DNA from: Tubiluchus corallicola
Taxonomy: Eukaryota > Priapulida > Priapulimorpha > Priapulimorphida > Tubiluchidae
Length of the DNA stretch: 64,000 bases
NCBI GenBank assembly: GCA_030141605.1
Contig: JAQGDQ010001041.1
Location: 1-64,000 of the forward strand
Direction of reading: 5' to 3'
The notes beneath the pieces are model-generated. The model had not been told where the DNA came from. It saw only the letters and a list, made by a program, of their open reading frames with translations, and searched no databases. Both the position numbers and the translations under genes were made by a program. Positions 33,593-46,700 of the stretch are shown piece by piece (the first letter of the stretch is position 1; each line of letters starts with the position of its first letter).

Positions 33593-34531
33593 TTAAAATG
33601 AACTCAAGATGAAAATTAAAGAAAAATACAAAAAATTATCAAAAGACTTGATAAAACGATAAAACATTTGATTGTGTTAATATATTTAGATTAATATATT
33701 GCTCTCCTAGCTTAATATATTTGTAAACTGTGCTGGTCAGACATGGCAAAATACAGTTTACTAATATTCAATCCGCGAGCATAGCTGATTTTTAACTTAT
33801 GTCAGGTATTTTTAGATATCTACTCACAACGTTAACTAACTCGAAAACTATAATACGTAGAGTCACGAATTTTGCAGGATAGATACCTGGGGAATAGGCT
33901 GACAATGATGTGGTTTAAAAAGCTTATATTGTTCAAGAACCCAAGACAGAAGCCAAAATGTGAAAATTGGGCAAGCTGCGCAGTCACATTGGGTAAACCG
34001 CATTGGCCCAGGCATAGTCAAGTGACAATTTGTGCGTGGTCATCAATAGTTCTGGCATGAGTAACCAGACTCGACCTGACACAGTCAAGCGATAAAAACG
34101 GTCGTGCTAAATTTGGATCTGAATCCAGTCTTGCTATATTTGACTTGACAGCAATCCCGATTGAAACATTACCGTATAAGGGCTAAGATATTTTTTGCGT
34201 TCTTGACAGTTATCTTGAATATTTCCTGGAATATCCCGAGTGCGATAGGATTTTTCCCATTAGCATCTCGAATGTGTCAGCAATATAAGGACAAGATAAA
34301 CGTAGTTAGCATGTTAGAAGAGAAAGGCAATGAAAGCTGTGTTGGTCAGTATACATGTATGTAATCTAGTGCAAGAAGCCACAGCGTTCTTGAGTTTTCC
34401 AACCATCCAATCTATAGCCACAATAACACACACTGGAATCAATAAACGCATTTAGTGACATACTTGACATTACAATAATCTAATAACCTGACTGGATATA
34501 GCCAAACCTTGGGTATGAGCAGCCTTAGAGA
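33593..34531. other. intergenic, nothing recognised
   Basis: Short frames only, none with a domain or splice support. Confidence 0.5.
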
Positions 34532-34548
34532 ATGTATATTGGGTCATT

Positions 34549-34551
<3 letters not shown>

Positions 34552-34615
<64 letters not shown>

Positions 34616-34674
34616 GTGTGTGTGTGTGTGTGTGCGTGCGTGTGTGTTGGAGAGGGAGAGAGAGAGAGAGAGAG
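34552..34674. repeat. (TG)n then (GA)n compound microsatellite
   Basis: A TG tract with CG interruptions to about 34646, then AGAGAG. The 171-codon frame over it is mostly Cys/Val repeat plus 100 unremarkable codons. Confidence 0.95.
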
Positions 34675-35409
34675 TTCGTATTTTCTAGTTCTATTTCAGA
34701 ACCGTGAAAGCAGATTTTTAAATCCGAAAGCTTGGTTTTTAACGAAAACTTTATTGGGTTTTTACTATAGACTCTCTGTGAGTTTTGTTAATACTGAAAC
34801 TCGCTTAATGAAAACAAACAGCGAAGCCACCACCAGCACAAGAAACAGAATTTCTGTTACGCCTTTTGAATATCAACAGAATAAATATTCTCCATTGATT
34901 ACAATGTCCTCCTTCAGAACAGATTCATCATTATCAACATTGCTTAACATTCGCGTCAACACTTCCTACCTTATTAGCCAGGATAACAAATGGAGTGCCT
35001 GCATTCAGAAGCTGTCATACAAATCAGGAGTTGCAATCGATGCTTAATTGTCACAAGTCTTTCTGGTTATAACAAACAAGGCAGCTGCTTGGGTAATGCC
35101 GGCCGTGCAGAATGCATAAATATCCTAGTTCTTACAGCCAGACGCTACGGGAGACAAATTTTCCCGGAAAGGATAGCAGTGTACACTTCCGAGAGGAAAT
35201 ACTTTATAATTAAGGGGGCGGGGATTTTTTAAATAGCTGACACAGAAGAGAACAGCTGCTACGCACCATCCCGTTTCCTTTTTTTCCAAGAACCCAATGA
35301 ACAGGCAATGAAAAAGTTCGTTGGCCGTCCAACAAGCAAAATAGTTTGTATCTTTAAGGTATTTTTACTAATAAATAAAAACTGTCAACATCGCTTGCTT
35401 ACTAACCTG
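34675..35409. other. intergenic, nothing recognised
   Basis: Open frames at 34700-35047 and 34990-35232 show no family features. Confidence 0.45.
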
Positions 35410-36166
35410 TACACACAGCCACAACGCTTAACTTACTCAGCCGCAATGCTTAACCTGTGCACGCAGTATGCCACAATATTTTATGTATGCATGTATCATG
35501 CTTACTCAGCCACAATGCTTAACGTGTACACGCAGAATGCCACAAGATTTTATGTATGCATGTAACATGCTTACTCAGCCACAATGCTTAACCTGTGCAC
35601 GCAGTATGCCACAATATTTTATGTAAGCATGTAACATGCTTACTCAGCCACAATGCTTAACCCGTGCAAGCAGTATGTTTACTTAACCACAATGCTTAAC
35701 GTGTGCACGCAGTATGCCACAATCTTTTATGTATGCATGTAACAGGCTTACTCAGCCACGATGCTTAACGTGTGCGCGCAGTATGCCACAATGCTTAACG
35801 TGTGAACGCAGTATGCCACAATATTTTAAGTATGCATGTATCATGCTTACTCAGCCACGATGCTTAACGTGTGCACGCAGTATGCCACAATGCTTAACGT
35901 GTGCACGCAGTATGCCACAATATTTTATGTATGCATGTATCATGCTTACTCAGCCACAATGCTTAACGTGTGCACGCAGTATGCCACAATATTTTATGTA
36001 TGCATGTATCATGCTTACTCAGCCACAATGCTTAACGTGTGCACGCAGTATGCCACAATATTTTATGTATGCATGTATTATGCTTACTCAGCCACAATGC
36101 TTAACGTGTGCACGCAGTATGCCACAATATTTTATGTATGCACGTAACATGCTTATTCAGCCACAT
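35410..36166. repeat. 69-bp minisatellite (~11 units, some partial)
   Basis: Units of CTTACTCAGCCACAATGC followed by TTAACGTGTGCACGCAGTA and a TATGCC ... TATGCATG part. Partial units around 35640-35830. Two frames stay open because 69 is a multiple of three. Confidence 0.95.
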
Positions 36167-36861
36167 AGTTTATGAATCTCATATTTTTAATAACTCACAC
36201 GAAACAAACAGACTTACATAATCCACTGAGTTAAAATATTGCCTGTCCAGGAGGACTTTCAAGCAATAATTTCGCAACAAAATTCATCTACTAAGCATAA
36301 ACGATATTTCCAGAAACACAATCAACGTTGCAGAATTTTTATTACTCTTTCCAAACCTTATTTTCGCAGGCCGTGGGCCATTTTCACGTACAATAAGTCA
36401 ATATACAATAAGCCAGCAAAATTCCAACATACATGCATTAATAATGTATGCAGTGCACATACTGAAACCCAAATACAGACGTCATAGGTTCAATACGTAC
36501 TGACAAACTCTCTTATCTAATTGAGCAGTCGTCACTAGTTAGAGTCTCTAATCAAATTTGCAGTAATTTCCAACTCTTAGCGAGCAATCAAAATGACTGG
36601 TACAAAGTAGAAATTCGTTTACGGCTAAATGAAATTGTCTCTATTGCCGATTGCCGTCTCAAAAACAAAAGGAGGTCATTGAAACACCAAGACGTCATCA
36701 AAACGAGGATGTTAAGTTGATTTGTCATTTAACCAGCGCCTTCCATATTGGGGAAATAAAGAAATGAGACGTTTTTTGTTTGCCATTGCCAGACGAAAAA
36801 AGGAAAAAGACAATCAAAACGTTGTAAAACGAACTTGACAGAAAGGAAAGAAATGCAAAAA
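36167..36861. other. intergenic, nothing recognised
   Basis: No array or gene seen. Confidence 0.5.
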
Positions 36862-36945
36862 ACAAAGCTCTGAGCCCAAATTTGAACCAGGGACTTTTGG
36901 GTTACAAGTCTAATACTATGACCATTACACTACAGATACTCTGAA
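36862..36945 (-). other. tRNA-Thr(TGT)-like pseudogene or SINE head
   Basis: The minus strand has TAGTGTAATGGTCATAG (A box), loop CTTGTAA with TGT in anticodon position, and CCTGGTTCAAATTTGGG (T arm, B box). The acceptor stem does not pair, so it is not a working tRNA. Confidence 0.6.
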
Positions 36946-37089
36946 GGAAGCTAATAACCCACTATTTAACTTCAGCACTTACAAGTGTTAGTTTACTTAC
37001 GATGAATTAACTAATCATTACCAACTAATTACACTAACTTTATATAATTAATTTAGAGCCTAGAATAAATATTAGAGCATTAGAGCACC
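36946..37089. other. spacer
   Basis: Nothing recognised. Confidence 0.5.
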
Positions 37090-37382
37090 GTTGTTGTTGT
37101 TGTTGTTGCTGCTGCTGTTGCTGTCGTTGTCGCTGTTATAATGTTAATGTTATTGTTATTGTTACTCTTATTGTTATTGTTATTGTTTATTGTTATTGTT
37201 ATTGTTACAGGTATTGTTACTGTTACTGTCACTGTCACTGTCATTATCACTATCATTATCACTATCACTATCACTATCACTATCACTATCACTATCACTA
37301 TCACTATCACTATCACTATCACTATCACTATCACTGTCACTATCACTATCACTATCATTATTATTATTGTTATTGTTATTAT
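37090..37382. repeat. compound TTG / TTATTG / CACTAT microsatellite
   Basis: GTT triplets, TTATTG hexamers, ACTGTC and then about 20 CACTAT hexamers. All frames over it are dipeptide repeats. Confidence 0.95.
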
Positions 37383-38346
37383 GCTGTAGGTTAAGAATAA
37401 AAAAAGCTTCGTTTGTCGTTTTTGTTGCAAACTTTAAATGCTGTAAATCGAATTATAACTGCGTTTCTGAGCTAAAATTCAGAAGTAACAAGCTTTGCTT
37501 CGTGTTTCTGTTACAAACGTTTAAAATTATGTAGAATTGGTGTAGGAATTTGCCTGGTATCCTTGCACCATATAACTAAAAGTTAAAAAGACGGTAACAC
37601 TTTATAATCAAACTTGCAAATCCACTGTTTAAACTAACCAAATTAAAAACGAAGAACACTGCGTACTACGCTGTATTAGAGAGACTTTGTTTAATGAAAT
37701 TTGTGATGAGGATCACTTACTGATGAGGATAAACTCAAACTCTTACTAAGCAGCAGAGTTTTTTTGCTAAATGTTTTAATAAAGCAACTATAATTTCTAT
37801 TCATAAAACAACAAATTTCTTTTTCTTTAAATGCATTGCTTTTATGCAAAATGCACGATGATGCTAAACCAAGCGCTTAGGTTTACTGTCTTTGTGCATT
37901 GTGGATTGTATTATAGTCATGAATAAACTAATCATTATTATGTCAATGAAAGCTCTGCATCTAAACTCACGACAGCCCTACTTCATGGCACATTAACATT
38001 GTGTTATTTTCAAAGTCACTCTGTACACCCTGTCTTCTCCTGTTTGTACCGCTTCAGTTGAATGTGATAAATTAAATTATCCAACCATCCAGAAAAATTT
38101 CCCTCAAAGCCAGTAGACGCACTCAGCCATTAGAAATTGCTCACGTAACAGGTTCATATAAACAAACTAATGAATAATATTTAGAAGGGGTTTTTGCCAT
38201 ATAGGCATATTCACATGTAAATTCACATAGGCACATTCACATGTACAGAGTACTATATATTGTAGATACACTGTTCTTATGACGTTATCAGCTTTCTGTG
38301 CATGAAAAATATTCCTTTGTGTGGGGATTTTGTCTTTGTTATACAT
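37383..38346. other. intergenic, nothing recognised
   Basis: A small AACTTTAAA-like duplication around 37425-37525 only. Confidence 0.5.
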
Positions 38347-38527
38347 TAGTCTGTGGGTAGAGTGATTTACTATCAGCATCTGGCTTGGGAACAAGAAAAA
38401 TTGAACTAGGTAAGGTCCTAGCTACCTGTTAAAATTGTTACTATTACAATAGCATGGGAGGCGGGGCGTTGTCAAATGTACACAAATGCGTTGTCTGGTA
38501 CACTTAACCTTTGACCTTTTCACGATC
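38347..38527 (+). mobile_element. MITE family C, copy 3 (left-truncated)
   Basis: GTGATTTACTATCAGCATC through CACTTAACCTTTGACCTTTT closely matches 9010-9182. Confidence 0.65.
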
Positions 38528-38597
38528 ATTCTAATCACTGGAAATATGAAAAGATTTATTACTGTGACAGCCGGCGCTGGGTTCCTGATTGTTTATT

Positions 38598-38640
38598 ACG
38601 TAACTTCCGGTATGAAAATGGCGACGCCTTGTTTTAAGCT
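38598..38640 (+). promoter_or_regulatory. ETS/YY1-like motif pair
   Basis: ACTTCCGG (ETS-type) and AAAATGGCGACGCC (YY1-like, around a potential ATG) lie 15 bp apart, a combination typical of housekeeping promoters. The frame from that ATG closes after ten codons without a donor, so no gene is called. Confidence 0.3.
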
Positions 38641-39398
38641 TGGGCAATAGAATAAATGTGATGTACAGAATAAAACCTAATGATCCATTTTATTATTATA
38701 CTGTTGTATCAACTCTTCAGCAAAATTACCTCATCTCTACGTGAGGTGACGGCAGTAACAAATTAAACGTAACTGTTGACTGCCTGTCACTAGCCAACCG
38801 TGACAATTTATTATCTCTAGTGAAGCCATCCGTTTACAGTATGCCAGAGCACGCAGTACGTCTAAATTGAACACGTAGGCAACTCTGAACGTAATGTTTT
38901 CTATACAAGAAATTTTCATAAACTTACTTTAATTCTCTAATTTAGCTGGCGAAATTAAAATATATTAATTGTTGTGGGACACAGTTCATAAAATACGGCA
39001 TATAGTAGTTAGCATTGTTTTTTGCACTGCCTGGTTCTTCCTGCAAATTGTTCATAAATTTTCGGGAAGTTAAATAGATAAGAAAAGAGAACAGCTCCTT
39101 GTCTAACCCCTACAACGATTCTTGTAGCCTAAATGTGCCGTTCAATTTCTGTTCATATAGGTCGTTGTAAATAAATTGCTACATCTTATACCACCGTGAA
39201 AACACGCAACGTTTTAAAATAGGCAGCAAAAGTTCAAAACTGCTGCAGCTTTCACAGTAAGTTGACGAGAAATATTAATCATCCCTCTGGACAACTAATT
39301 CAACCATTTAAGAGAGTAGTTTTAAATGGTGACCGGTAATAAAGTTGCAGAAAAGAATCACGGAAAAAGTGTCACAAATAAAGGTCACAATTTCCATC
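38641..39398. other. intergenic, nothing recognised
   Basis: No gene or array. Confidence 0.5.
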
Positions 39399-39790
39399 TG
39401 TGACTTTTTACCTGTGACTTTGTACCTGTGACTTTTTACCTGTGACTTTTTAATTGTGACTTTATACATGTGACTTTATTATCTGGGTTCCAGCAAACAG
39501 CTACAACAACAATTATTATTCACTGTCATATTTTACCGAATCGATGACAATGACTTTTTACCTGACTTTTTACCTGTGACTTTTTACCTGTAACTTTATA
39601 CCTGTGAATTTATACCTGTGACATTTTACCTGTGACTTTTTACTTGTGACTTTATACGTGTGACTTTTTACCTGTGACTTTTTACTTGTGACTTTATACG
39701 TGTGACTTTTTACCTGTGACTTTATTATCTGGATTTCAGCAAACTGCTACAACAACAATTATTATTCACTGTCATACTTTACCAAATCTA
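39399..39790. repeat. 14-bp TGTGACTTTTTACC minisatellite in a larger duplication
   Basis: Two blocks of 14-mers (39399-39480 and 39548-39730), each followed by TTATTATCTGG and CAGCAAAC.GCTACAACAA, so array plus flank was duplicated. Confidence 0.92.
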
Positions 39791-40827
39791 TGACAACCAA
39801 CAATAATTCATTAGCTTCATTAGTGCCGCTTAGCTTAGACACGATACTTTACAGCAACCATTATAATTAGCTAATTGCTTTAATTAATTCAGATCAGCTT
39901 ACAAACTGCGCATGGACAATTTCATGCAACGGTAGCAAAACGAGCATAAATTATCGCCTGGTGAATTCAAAAGCTGTAAATCATAGTCTAATTAATTTTA
40001 GTCATCAGAAATGTTGAGTTGGATAATGTGTGGAAGTTAGTCAGCAAGCCAGTGAGTAGTACAAAGAGTGAAAATCTGCCATTATTATGCTAGGAAATAA
40101 ACTGATAACAGGTTCATTTCATACCCTAAAACAGTAACAAATTGTAGAAATTCGACATAACAGAATTGATACACAAGTCGCTTCATCTTCATGACTACAA
40201 CTTGAACAAGTTAAATCCAATGCGACGAGTTCGTGGGAAACCAGACTGCAAGATTTTCCACTTAGTATCTATAGTCTTTTTGCACTATTTGTTTACAATG
40301 TGGCCTGCCAATGTAAACAACATTGCTTCAAAAAACTGAACAAGTATGAAGGAACAAATAGTTTTAAGAATAAAAAACGCGCTAATTTCTTTCAAGATTG
40401 TTCTTTGTCGCTTCAAGCTTTCATGGTTAAACACCAATTTTTCAAGATCGAGTACAAAAAATTTCAAGAGGCGGCAACACTAAACGCAACCAACGTTTCA
40501 GAACTCACTACATTTACTCACGGTAATGACAATTTTAATCTTTTATATGGTAAAAATGTTACCCAACAGCTTTAAACAAACAATAGTACAATACGAAATT
40601 AGCCACGAATATTTAAAAGATACTCAAGACAGTTACAAATCGAAGAACGTTTTTTAAAAATTTACTTCATCGTCAAACAGTTTCGTTTTGTTTTTCTTTA
40701 CCCGTACTAATACAATTTGTCACGTTTTGGAAACAGTCTTAATTTATCCAGACAGGTTTTCTAATAAGCAAGAAACAGAAGTGATCAATGAAGAACAGTT
40801 TCTCTACCCATCTGTATACAGTGGTTA
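39791..40827. other. intergenic, nothing recognised
   Basis: The open frames at 40285-40575 on both strands have no recognisable family. Confidence 0.45.
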
Positions 40828-41580
40828 TACAGTATACAGATAATAGAAAATTGGTACAGTAGTGCAAAATACCTTTAGAACTGCTGCAAATCCAATATTA
40901 TATACAGTATATATATAATAGAAAATTGGTACAGTAGTACAAAATACCTTTAGAACTGCTGCACGTCCAATATTATATACAGTATATACATAATAGAAAA
41001 TCGGTACAGTAGTACAAAATACCTTTAGAACTGCTGCACATCCATTATTATATACAGTATATACATAATAGAAAATTGGTACAGTAGTACAAAATACCTT
41101 TAGAACTGCTGCACATCCATTATTATATACAGTATATACATAATAGAAAATTGGTACAGTAGTACAAAATACCTTTAGAACTGCTGCACATCCAATATTA
41201 TATACAGTATATAGATAATAGAAAATTGGTACAGTAGTACAAAATACCTTTAGAACTGCTGCACATCCAATATTATATACAGTATATAGATAATAGAAAA
41301 TTGGTACAGTAGTACAAAATGCCTTTAGAACTGCTGCAAATCCAATATTATATACAGTATATACATAATAGAAAATTGATACAGTAGTACAAAATACCTT
41401 TAGAACTGCTGCAAATCCAATATTATATACAGTATATAGATAATAGAAAATTGATACAGTAGTACAAAATACCTTTAGAACTGCTGCACGTCCAATATTA
41501 TATACAGTATATAGATAATAGAAAATTGATACAGTAGTACAAAATACCTTTAGAACTGCTGCACATCCAATATTATAATA
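40828..41580. repeat. 75-bp minisatellite (10 units)
   Basis: GAAAATTGGTACAGTAGTAC recurs every 75 bp (40921, 40996, 41071 ...). Each unit includes the TATATACAGTATATA palindrome. Very high identity. Confidence 0.96.
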
Positions 41581-43080
41581 TCCAAATCAGAATTTCGTGC
41601 CCGCAAATATAAAGCGTTTACGCCTTATTATGGGCGCATTATAATGGGCATATCTTGTACTCTGTGTAAATCTCCACTTAGCAGAATACAAATAAGTAAA
41701 TATAACAACGTATTAAACTGTTTGCATGCTTGTAAACAAGCCCACAGACTGTCGTGGCTGCAAAGTACTTTAACGCAAGGTACTTTAACTTCATTCGCAA
41801 ATATTAATAATAGTCTCATCGCAGCCTAGGAGCAAAACAGCGGAAGTCAGAGACTATACGTCCGGTTAAACTAGGTAGTGCATCATTAGTTATTCACATG
41901 TTTTTACTTATTAAATGTAGTAAACGTATTAAGCGTGTATTTTATAACTTTCGTACTCTCAAATTTACTGTTAAAAACAAGAACAGTGTCTAGTCAGCTT
42001 GGAACTAAGCTAGTAAGCTCTGTGTGTTAAAGAGCCTTACATTTCTAAATTATTATTAACATCATTTAATAAATATTTTATTTCATAAAAAGTGTTATTA
42101 GTTGAAATTATTTACACCATTAGTAATAAAAACAACATAACGATAGCAAAAAGAATGAATGGGCCTAGTATTTCTGATAAAATATATAAGAAGTACAACT
42201 TCTTTTCAAATTAACTTGTTACGATGTAATTTAGAATTGATTACAGTTGTGCTACGCTTAAAAAATTCATGTCATTACAGTCTATGCATTCGATGCAATC
42301 TCTAGCCATATTAGCAATTACCTGTTGGTTTCCTATCGAAGTCATTTTCCTCACTGATCTCCATGCCAAAATATATTATATCCATTTTCTAACTGATGTT
42401 CTAACTATTACAATTGAATGTGCAACATGTCAGTCGTAAATTAAAACCCATTGCTGATTTAACAGTAAACAGAGCTTGGTGCGCCACAAACTTAAAAATG
42501 TTACTACTTTGTTTACAACTAATACAGCATTTACTAAAACGGTTGGCAAACTGTTGACTTGGTAGTAAATTAGACATTTATCATATAACCTATATTATGT
42601 TCTAGAAAAATAACAGTAATAATAATAAGACTTGTAAGTGAAGCCTTGCACACAAATGGTGCCAACTTTCTAACACACAGACGGTGGTTTTGCAAACTAG
42701 TTTTTCTCAAACTATGGGAAGCTGATCATATGTATCTCTGGCTTCTATTAGGAGGGGTTTCATAGACTGGGCGGCAAAACAAACAGTAGAACAAAACGCG
42801 CCGCGGCACACTCATACAATAATCTCGGTCGAGGTTTTTTCTGCTGTGACTTTGAAGTAGAAGCGTTAAATGCAATATCATGTTCACTGAAGCCAGAAAG
42901 ATGCAGCGCGTAAAAGAGTAGCACACGTCTCGTCGTATGAGCGGAAGTAAATGAGTTTCTTCAATGGCTTCATAGGGTAGTGGCTTCAGTTGAGGTAGAG
43001 GGACTATTTTCGCGTCAATGAAGGAAATTACCAGCAGAGACGCAGTTTAATACAGTAATAAGAATATGAAAGGTCTACAA
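41581..43080. other. intergenic, nothing recognised
   Basis: Frames are short and overlap on opposite strands. No domain seen. Confidence 0.5.
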
Positions 43081-43089
43081 AATCTGAAT

Positions 43090-43132
43090 CGTAAACAGAA
43101 GGTCCCCGGTTCAAATCCAGGCTGCACATTTC
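43090..43132 (+). other. tRNA-like 3' half (SINE relic)
   Basis: CAGAAGGTCCCCGGTTCAAAT followed by CCAGGCTG shows a T arm with perfect B box. The 5' half is not tRNA-like. Confidence 0.4.
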
Positions 43133-43292
43133 CTGCCTCTCAAATTTAGCAAAATTTTAACTAATTCTGCGTTTGTAGCATTAGGAATTCCCAAGGTGTC
43201 AGGGCTTTAAAGAAGAAGTGATAAAATTCGTTCATTTTAGCGGCCAAACCAAAGCAAAAAGTACCATTTGTAAAAATTATAGATACACTTAA

Positions 43293-43445
43293 AAGTACGC
43301 CGGACGATTGTGTAGACATTAGCTCAAAATAAACTATGCTCTAAAATATTCAAAACTAGAACAGCTCTTTTTAAATCAGTGCTTAGATTAAGTAATAACT
43401 ACCTAGGATAGTTAAATTTTGTTAAACTTTCAAAGCTATCTGAGT
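43293..43445 (+). mobile_element. family A MITE fragment, copy 3
   Basis: After TTAA (43289-43292) it reads AAGTACGCCGGACGATTGTG and later TTTCAAAGCTATCTGAG, matching the left part of family A. The right end is missing. Confidence 0.55.
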
Positions 43446-44507
43446 CACCAGCAGGCATTATTATTGGCTGTTCATTCCGAGAATGACTACAGATACTAAT
43501 AATCAGTTTGATATCGTAAAACATGAATGACATTCAAATATCACTGTCATTTCCGACGTCCACACGATGCTGCAACACTGACAAACTCGACAATGACAGT
43601 ATTTTGAATGACCGCGTGGACGACACATTAGAAAACGAACTTGCCTTACAACAATGTGCAAACAGAGCACTGAGAACATTGTACCAACCACTAGCAAACA
43701 CAATCAACAGGCGAAACAGTTAAACTTTCAGCCTTAAACAAAACGAACACGAGAAAAACATTAAATTCTACCTCATTTCTACAAGTCGCGGGGTCTGAAA
43801 ACTCGTGAATCGATTATCCTGTAAATCGGGAGTTTATCAACGCGTCTCTGTTCTACTAATGTATTCCCAGAAGGCAGGCAGTCAGTATGTCTTAATTCAT
43901 CAATTACTTGCGAGCGCCAAAGTGCTCCATCAAATTGTGTTTTCTTATACACTGTTCAACTTCTTTTGGTCAACACGGGGAGAAAGAAAGCAAACAGATT
44001 TGGTGAAGTATGGAGAAAATTGCTACAGGGAAATTGACGAGGCTGGCAAATGTAATGCATTGCATCTCACTAACAAGCGAGGCTGAGTTACACACCCAAC
44101 CAATTCAAATTGCGTAAAAGTTTAAAGGAAAGATCAAGCCTTCTAGGCGGTTAGGCTTATTTCACCGTTCGCGAAAAATGTTAGAAGGATTTAGTAATAA
44201 AGGTGCAATAAGCGCCTCGTGTAATTAGTAAAATCATTTTAAAGTCGCGATCACTTCATGCTTGGGCGCTCCCATTTTCAATGCCCATTTTTCTTCCAAT
44301 GACGTCATTCGTCTTGAAGAAAAGTAGTGCACTGTCAGTCTTCACAAAAATAGTACAATAAGTTTTTACAAAAAAATGGATGGCTAATTTTGTAACATTT
44401 TTGCGTGAACATGAAGTAAAGTTGCATTAGTTTAAGCAGCGCTTCCAATTAACTTTAAATGATAACAGTAAAATAAACCCAACATACTGAGTGACCTGCT
44501 CTTTCCT
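43446..44507. other. intergenic, nothing recognised
   Basis: Frames at 43503-43723 and 43805-44086 have no recognisable family or splice support. Confidence 0.45.
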
Positions 44508-44511
44508 TTAA

Positions 44512-45121
44512 AGGAATGCAGGACTCCATCATCTTAAACTATAGTTCAAAACACTCTGCAATTTAAAATATTGAAAGGAAACATACTATTTCTTCAAGAA
44601 CGACTTACGTGAAAGAGTTATTATTATTACAGGAACGTAATTTCGCGTTTGCGCTGCTAATTCTTTGCTGCATGTTTAGACGGGTACTAGCGCCTACATC
44701 TCGGAAACACTTTGCCGAAAAAAACAAGTGCTGTACCTCTCAGTTCATAGGTGTTCGTTTGTGACATAGTGCACACATTCGACAGCTAATATGTGAGCAT
44801 AGCGGTAGGCTTCAAATTACAGTTTTAAACTTAAAATTTGCCGAGTTTTAGTAGAACATACTGAACCTCTTACAGTAGCACTGTAGGCCTTACTTCAATT
44901 TTCGCTTTTGCAAACACGTGCAACACGCTCGTGGAATGTTTGTGCTGTTGAAAATTATGTTCAGTTGTGATATCATCACGAGCTGAGCTCGCTCGCCATT
45001 ATTAGGGTTTTAACGTATTATTCAATTATCAGAAGCGCTTTGGTGTTATTACAGGTGTTAAAATGTACACTTTTACAGTACTTCAAAACGGGGTAGTATA
45101 TGAAAAATCACCCACTTTCCT
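44512..45121 (+). mobile_element. TTAA-flanked MITE, family B copy 4
   Basis: TTAA at 44508-44511 and 45122-45125. Left end AGGAATGCAGGACTCC. Interior AAATATTGAAAGGAAACATA and ACGGGGTAGTATATG as in the other copies. Confidence 0.78.
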
Positions 45122-45125
45122 TTAA

Positions 45126-46039
45126 TAAACCAACTGAACTCATTAAGTCACCACAAACAAATACGTATAACGTTTGTATACACTGTCTAACACTGGACAT
45201 TATAGTCATATAAATGCACAAAGCAATACTAAATTAGAACGACTGAAAAACTAAATCATATGGACTCGAACCCAAGATCTTCAGCTAGTATGAAGTACTG
45301 GGCTAGAATTACTACAGGACAGAGTGTTTCCATTAATTTTGTCGTTTTCCAGTGCTTGTAAATAACAACAACTGAAGATTCAACCTGTTGATAAATTTAT
45401 TCCTGCAATAAAATCAATTTTCACAGGATTCTCAAGCGTTTTAAGTGTCTAATCTTAACCAGCGAGTCAACATACAAACCACAATTGCTTGATATTTGAC
45501 AGATAGAATCATAAACGAGTCCTATGCATTAATAATACCAAGCAAATTTAGCATGTCCAATAACAATCATCAGCGAGAACGGTATGAGCGTTTGCTTATA
45601 TAATCACTCAGTGAACTGAAGCCCATTGCAAATACGCGAAAATACTTGATCTTCTAATGATCCACGTTTATCTCCTGTAGTAATTGTGCAATCATTGCTG
45701 TCGTAAATCATTTCTGGAGCAAGAAAAAACTTAGACTTATCTAAACACTCTTGTATAATAGTTTACTAACTAGAGTGCTCAAATGGGAAGCCAGCAAGTC
45801 CTACGCACGCGCAAAACTTGTTGCTATTATCGTTTTGGACATTTGGAGATGGAAATTTGAGCAGTAATTTAAAGTCAAGCTACATCCTCACTATAATATA
45901 CGTTTTTAAAACATAAGCATTTACAATACAAGACGTTAAAATCATACACTCATTACAAATATTCAATTTACCTTATTATAAACTTACTGTAAAACTGGTT
46001 TCTTTTGATTTTATCACTTCATTGTTCACGATATTAAAT
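45126..46039. other. intergenic with one tRNA-like relic
   Basis: Nothing else recognised. Confidence 0.5.
45255..45320 (-). other. tRNA-Met-like pseudogene or SINE head
   Basis: The minus strand has CAGTACTTCATACTAGCTG, AAGATCTTGGGTTCGAGTCC. This follows the anticodon arm (CAT), variable loop and T arm of elongator tRNA-Met, with a perfect B box. The acceptor stem is lost. Confidence 0.55.
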
Positions 46040-46193
46040 TTGAAGAACCGCCATTTTTCCTTGCGCGAGGCGAATGACGTAATGAGTACAGTCACGAGGT
46101 CACCAAAGATCGGTAAACAATCATCGGTAACCATTGTACCGCTTTTTGTACCGCGTACGTCATTCTCGCTCACTCGCGCTAAAGACGTGAAAC
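46040..46193 (+). promoter_or_regulatory. CpG-rich promoter-like block
   Basis: Dense CpG in an otherwise CpG-poor region, with GCCATTTTT, a CRE-like TGACGTAA, GGTCACC and CTCGCTCACTCGCGC, leading into AAACATGGCGATC. Looks like a promoter with a YY1-type start region. No TATA box. Confidence 0.4.
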
Positions 46194-46241
46194 ATGGCGA
46201 TCATTACGGCAATGCACGCACTCGAAATTCGCCAGAAAAAG
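46194..46241 (+). CDS. candidate first coding exon, partial gene
   Basis: From ATG 46194 the frame reads MAIITAMHALEIRQKK and meets GTAAAC, a usable donor, at 46242. It sits directly after the CpG-rich block. The next exon was not found, so the product is unknown and this could be chance. A longer frame through the same DNA (46022-46261) in another phase has no features. Confidence 0.3.
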
Positions 46242-46574
46242 GTAAACTCTTTAATTTATAAATCTCTTTTGTTTAATAATAATTATGAATTCTCTGTGTA
46301 ATCATAATAATGCGTTAAAGAACAGTGTCTGTTGGGGTTACATAAGCCCTTTATATTGTCACATTTTAAGCAATTCTAGTACAGCAGTGGTACTTGGACG
46401 ACTGTGATTATTCTGATTCATTCTTAACTTTAATACTTAAAGATTTCATTAGGAATCACAGATTAACACCTACAATGAATTTCACAATAAACTGTCCAGT
46501 TCCCTGAGATTGTTCAAAGACAAGAAAATTCGTCTTGAAATTTTATTCGTCTGAAAAATTCGTCATTGCATACA

Positions 46575-46700
46575 GGGATCGTGTTAGCAGTAACACTATA
46601 TAAAACTTGTAAATTTAAATTTCTGCGATGACTGTTACATTTAGACGTTTGACTGTTACAGCAAGACGTTTGAAACAAATTTAGATAACATTGATTAAAA
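46575..46700. mobile_element. family D fragment
   Basis: AAAACTTGTAAATTTAAATT, CTGCGATGACTGTTAC and ACAAATTTAGATAACATTG parallel 48135-48272 and the arms of 15729-16096. Confidence 0.45.

Noticed and set aside
34532-35047. 171-codon frame starting in a TG repeat
   Set aside because: The first third is repeat. The rest shows no domain, and no splice or codon evidence supports it.
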